NCBI GenBank assembly: GCA_900313845.1 | Contig: OMTC01000041.1 | Span: 1-9,516, forward strand | Reading direction: 5' to 3' | Length of the DNA: 9,516 nucleotides | Source: an uncultured Prevotellaceae bacterium | GTDB lineage: Bacteria > Bacteroidota > Bacteroidia > Bacteroidales > Bacteroidaceae | Part shown: positions 6,627-9,516 of the stretch, in pieces | Layout of the letters: each line of letters begins with the position of its first letter | Numbering within the stretch: position 1 is the first letter of the stretch | Notes under the pieces: generated by a model | Seen by the model: only the letters and a program-made list of their open reading frames with translations | Database searches by the model: none | Told to the model about the DNA's origin: nothing | Made by a program: the position numbers and the translations under genes

Positions 6627-6956
6627 GATTGGCGTTCTCCTTTGATTCAACTGGCACTCTCTTCCGATTGTGCTGAACCCTTCATTCGACGGTACTGAAC
6701 CTTTAGCTCGGCGCAAGTCAATCAGTCATTTGATTGTACTGAACCTTTCCTTCGATTTCACTGAAACGCCGAGCCCTCAACGTTTACACGGCGAGCCTTC
6801 GCCATCGCAACGCCGAGCGCTCGCCATGACGATAACGAGCCTTCGGCAACTAGTTGAATCCAAAGGAACGCCTCAGTCAATCCAAAAATATGCTTCAGAC
6901 AATCCCCAAAAGCGCTTCAGTCAATCCACACTGGCACTGCATCAAAATCGTTCCTT
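6627..6956. repeat. Imperfect tandem array in 22-bp register between two divergent promoters
   Basis: Units begin every 22 bases at 6627, 6649, 6671 and so on up to 6935 without a register slip. Related units match at about 13-16 of 22 positions (6671 v 6737, 16; 6759 v 6803, 16; 6869 v 6913, 16), against 5-6 expected by chance. Three families follow one another. Family A, core ACTGAACCTTTCCTTCGAT, covers 6627-6765. Family B, core ACGCCGAGCCTTCGC, covers 6766-6846. Family C, core CTTCAGTCAATCCAAAA, covers 6847-6934. The edge units (6627, 6715, 6935) are the most degraded. A period of 22 cannot keep one reading frame, so the array is not a protein repeat. It fills most of the gap between the receptor promoter and the GH2 promoter. 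I do not recognise the element. Confidence 0.8.
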
Positions 6957-7013
6957 TCCTCTAAAGATAGTGATTTCTTTGTCTCGACAGGCTTATAAAT
7001 CCGATTTTTTATT

Positions 7014-7021
7014 TAAATTTG
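7014..7021 (+). promoter_or_regulatory. Bacteroidota -7 element of the GH2 gene promoter
   Basis: TAAATTTG matches the TAnnTTTG consensus exactly. It lies 35 bases before the ATG at 7057, giving a predicted short 5' leader of about 28 bases rich in A. No convincing -33 TTTG is seen at the usual 17-23 base spacing, so the promoter may depend on an activator. The site supports 7057 as the translation start and shows that the open frame upstream is not translated. Confidence 0.6.
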
Positions 7022-7056
7022 CAGTGAAGAATAATCCACTAAAGAAAAACAGATAT

Positions 7057-9504
7057 ATGATACCATTCTCCATCAAGAACCTGAGGCATGTCCTCGTAGG
7101 GATGGCAATTGCCATGCAGCTCCCTGCATCCGCCCAAGGACGCAAGGAAAACTTTGATAACGGTTGGCGATTCTATCGCGGCATCGTTGCCAATGCGGAA
7201 GCCACGGATTTCGACGACTCCAAATGGCGCGTACTGAACCTGCCTCACGACTGGAGCGTGGAGCCCCTGCCCAATCAGCGCAAGGGAATGACCGTCGGTC
7301 CTTTCACTCGCACCAGCATCGGACGCTGGGACACGGGCGAGACGGAAGGCGGCGAAGGATGGTACAGAAAGACATTCCAAGCATCGAGCACGGACAAGAC
7401 CCGCCGCGTGGTGCTGCACGTGGAAGGAGCATACAACGAGGCGGAAGTGTATGTGAACGGACAAAAACTGTTCTACAACCACTATGGCTACCAGCCTTTC
7501 AAAGTCGATATCACGAAGCAGCTGAGATTCGGCAACAGAGACAATGTCATCGCCATCAAGGTGGTGAACGCAGGACTGAACTCGCGCTGGTATGCGGGTT
7601 CGGGACTGTACCGCCACGTGTGGCTGGAGCATACGGACAAGACCTGTCTGGACGAATGGGACACCTACGTCAACGCTTCCATCCTTGCCACCCTCACGAA
7701 GCGAACGACTCGGGCAGATGCGAACATCGTCATCTCGACCCTTGTGCACAACTATCAGAAGCACAACGTCAGCGGAGAGGTGGAAGTGGAGATTGACGGA
7801 CGAACGGTGACAGAACCATTCTCCGTGGGTGCCGACCACGACACGGGCGTGAAACTCCATGCCACCATGAAGAAGGCATTGCTCTGGAGCGTGGAGCAGC
7901 CACATCTCTACAAGGCTCGCGTACGCGTGAAAATCAATAAGGAGACGGTTGACGAAATCACCATTCCTTTCGGCGTGAGAAAGATAGAGGCAACGGCAGA
8001 GAGGGGATTTCGGCTCAACGGCGAAAGCATCAAACTGAAGGGTGCATGCGTACACCACGACCACGGTCTGCTCGGTGCTGCAGCACCCGACCGTGCCGAG
8101 GTGCACAAGGTGGAACAGCTGAAGGAACTGGGCTACAACGCCGTCCGCTGTTCGCACAATCTGCCATCGGAGCGTTTCCTGCAAGTGTGCGACTCGCTCG
8201 GACTGCTGGTGATGGACGAAGTGTTCGACCAATGGCTGGAGGCAAAGCGCGACCAGGACTACCACCGACATTTCCAGAACCTTGCCCTTCAAGACATGAC
8301 GCTCATGGTGCGCCGCGACCGCAACCACCCCAGCGTCATCATCTGGAGCATCGGCAACGAAATTCCTGGACGCATCAAGGACGAGGGCATGAACGTGGCA
8401 CGGATGCTGCGCCAGGTGATTCTTGCCAACGACAGCACCCGATTCATTTCGGCTGGCGTCTGCGACTGGGACTACCAACGCTATTCATGGGAGGAGATGT
8501 CGGCAAAGGCTTTCCAAAGTCTTGACATCGCCGGCTACAACTACCTGCTGCGTCACTACGACGAGGACCACAAGAACTATCCCGACCGCATCATCATGGG
8601 CACGGAGTCGTTCCCGCAGGACGTGGCAAAGGTGTGGAACTATACGGAGCAGCACGACTTCTGCATCGGTGACTTCGTATGGACCGCCATCGACTATGTG
8701 GGAGAAGCAGGACTTGCCAACAACATCCTCACCAACGGCAACGAGGGCAACCAGCAGTTCATGGACTGGCCTTGGTTCAATGCCTGGTGCGGCGACCTTG
8801 ACTTGGCAGGCAACAAGAAGCCGCAGTCGTATCTGCGCGATGTGGTGTGGAGACGGTCAAACATCGAAATGGCGGTGCAACCAGCGCTTCGTGACGGACA
8901 GAAAGAGAAATACACGGGATGGGGATGGAGACGAGAAGAGAACCACTGGACATGGGACGGACAGGAAGGACAACCCATGACGGTGAGAGTGTATTCGCGT
9001 GCACCACGGGTAAGCCTCAGCCTGAACGGACGATTCATCGGTGAGCAGGAAGTAAATCGCGACAGCTACGAAGCTATCTTCACCGTGAACTACGAACCAG
9101 GCGAACTCGTTGCGAAAAACTTGGGAAGCCGTGTACTGGCTGGTGCCAAGATTTTCAAGACAAGTGGAGCACCTAAGAAGCTGGTGATGAAAGCAGACCG
9201 CAACCCCATCTCGGCTTCGCACAACGACCTTGCATACGTCAGCATTTCGGTGGTGGACCAAGAGGGAAACCTGTGTCCAAATGCCGAATTGCCTCTGAAG
9301 ATGGAAGTAAGCGGTGCCAAAGCCATCGTGGTGGGTGGCAACGGCAATCCTACCGACATGGAATCGTTCCGTTCGCTCACGCCAAAGACATTCCACGGTC
9401 AAGCCCTCGCCATTGTTCAGGCACAGGACGAAAGCGGAACCGTCACGCTCAGACTGAGCAGCGAAGGACTCGAAGGGGCACAAATGGAGATAAAGATGGA
9501 ATAA
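7057..9504 (+). CDS. Secreted glycoside hydrolase family 2 beta-glycosidase (beta-galactosidase-like)
   Basis: This 815-residue enzyme begins with a signal peptide (residues 1-27, ending ASAQG) for export to the periplasm or surface. Domains follow the GH2 order: jelly-roll sugar-binding domain (about 32-195, FDNGWRFY, NLPHDWSVE, GWYRKTF, SGLYRHVWL), Ig-like sandwich (about 200-308), TIM barrel (about 310-600), and C-terminal DUF4982- and C5-type sandwich domains (about 605-815). The acid/base Glu435 sits in IWSIGNE and the nucleophile Glu517 in IIMGTESFP; both are present, so the enzyme should be active. Enzymes of this layout are retaining exo-glycosidases, mostly beta-galactosidases, removing terminal sugars from oligosaccharides. 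The frame is open back to 6670, but that part crosses the 22-bp repeat array and the promoter, so 7057 is chosen. Sampled stretches are clearly more GC-rich than the minus-strand genes. The exact substrate is unknown. Confidence 0.93.
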   Translation: MIPFSIKNLRHVLVGMAIAMQLPASAQGRKENFDNGWRFYRGIVANAEATDFDDSKWRVLNLPHDWSVEPLPNQRKGMTVGPFTRTSIGRWDTGETEGGEGWYRKTFQASSTDKTRRVVLHVEGAYNEAEVYVNGQKLFYNHYGYQPFKVDITKQLRFGNRDNVIAIKVVNAGLNSRWYAGSGLYRHVWLEHTDKTCLDEWDTYVNASILATLTKRTTRADANIVISTLVHNYQKHNVSGEVEVEIDGRTVTEPFSVGADHDTGVKLHATMKKALLWSVEQPHLYKARVRVKINKETVDEITIPFGVRKIEATAERGFRLNGESIKLKGACVHHDHGLLGAAAPDRAEVHKVEQLKELGYNAVRCSHNLPSERFLQVCDSLGLLVMDEVFDQWLEAKRDQDYHRHFQNLALQDMTLMVRRDRNHPSVIIWSIGNEIPGRIKDEGMNVARMLRQVILANDSTRFISAGVCDWDYQRYSWEEMSAKAFQSLDIAGYNYLLRHYDEDHKNYPDRIIMGTESFPQDVAKVWNYTEQHDFCIGDFVWTAIDYVGEAGLANNILTNGNEGNQQFMDWPWFNAWCGDLDLAGNKKPQSYLRDVVWRRSNIEMAVQPALRDGQKEKYTGWGWRREENHWTWDGQEGQPMTVRVYSRAPRVSLSLNGRFIGEQEVNRDSYEAIFTVNYEPGELVAKNLGSRVLAGAKIFKTSGAPKKLVMKADRNPISASHNDLAYVSISVVDQEGNLCPNAELPLKMEVSGAKAIVVGGNGNPTDMESFRSLTPKTFHGQALAIVQAQDESGTVTLRLSSEGLEGAQMEIKME

Positions 9505-9516
9505 TAATCACTAACG

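Noticed and set aside
6627..6956. CRISPR array for the 22-bp periodic region
   Set aside because: There is no constant direct repeat separated by unrelated spacers of 25-40 bases, no cas gene nearby, and similarity is spread along whole units.
6670..7056. Extra N-terminal domain of the GH2 protein
   Set aside because: The sequence is explained by the 22-bp repeat array and a promoter; the signal peptide follows at 7057, where a secreted protein must begin.
7039..8478. Minus-strand open frame opposite the GH2 gene, 479 codons
   Set aside because: It is antisense to the GH2 gene with intact catalytic motifs, and the His/Val-rich translation is typical of an antisense shadow in GC-rich DNA.

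Overview
The window looks like chromosomal DNA from a member of the Bacteroidota, most likely a Prevotella/Segatella-like or other Bacteroidales organism. Three things support this. Three promoters carry the Bacteroidota -7 consensus TAnnTTTG. Start codons are preceded by A-rich leaders, not strong Shine-Dalgarno sites. The gene set (an OMP_b-brl_3 type TonB-dependent receptor, a secreted GH2 glycosidase with DUF4982/C5-type C-terminal domains, and an AraC regulator) is typical of glycan-using Bacteroidales. Species cannot be fixed from the sequence alone.

Layout. Positions 1-160 are AT-rich intergenic DNA with short tandem repeats. Four genes follow on the minus strand, so they are read from right to left: a large TonB-dependent outer-membrane protein (6367-3299) with a strong terminator hairpin behind it, an AraC-family regulator with its own promoter (start 3103, stop 2246), an aldo/keto reductase closely resembling L-galactose dehydrogenase (2126-1179), and an amidohydrolase-2 (COG3618-like) probable sugar lactonase (1123-161). 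The 689-base gap 6368-7056 separates this block from a divergent, plus-strand secreted GH2 beta-glycosidase (7057-9504). No SusD-like partner is present, so this is not a classical Sus/PUL pair.

How the genes may work together (inference). The AraC regulator, the dehydrogenase and the lactonase look like a small sugar-oxidation module: an L-galactose/L-fucose type aldose is oxidised to its lactone, which is then hydrolysed to the aldonate. The receptor and the GH2 enzyme are divergently transcribed from a shared intergenic region and could handle glycan capture and trimming, but nothing in the sequence proves that they act with the oxidation module.

The most unusual element is non-coding. 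Between the two divergent promoters lies a run of about 14-15 imperfect units kept in strict 22-bp register (about 6627-6956). The repeated sequence changes in blocks (three sequence families) while the 22-bp phase is kept. I do not recognise it as a known element. Other intergenic DNA is also repeat-rich: a REPIN-like inverted pair, one half of which is translated inside the amidohydrolase; an 18-bp inverted repeat of the GAATGAA type that supplies the araC-type gene's stop codon; and a long perfect hairpin between the receptor and the regulator.
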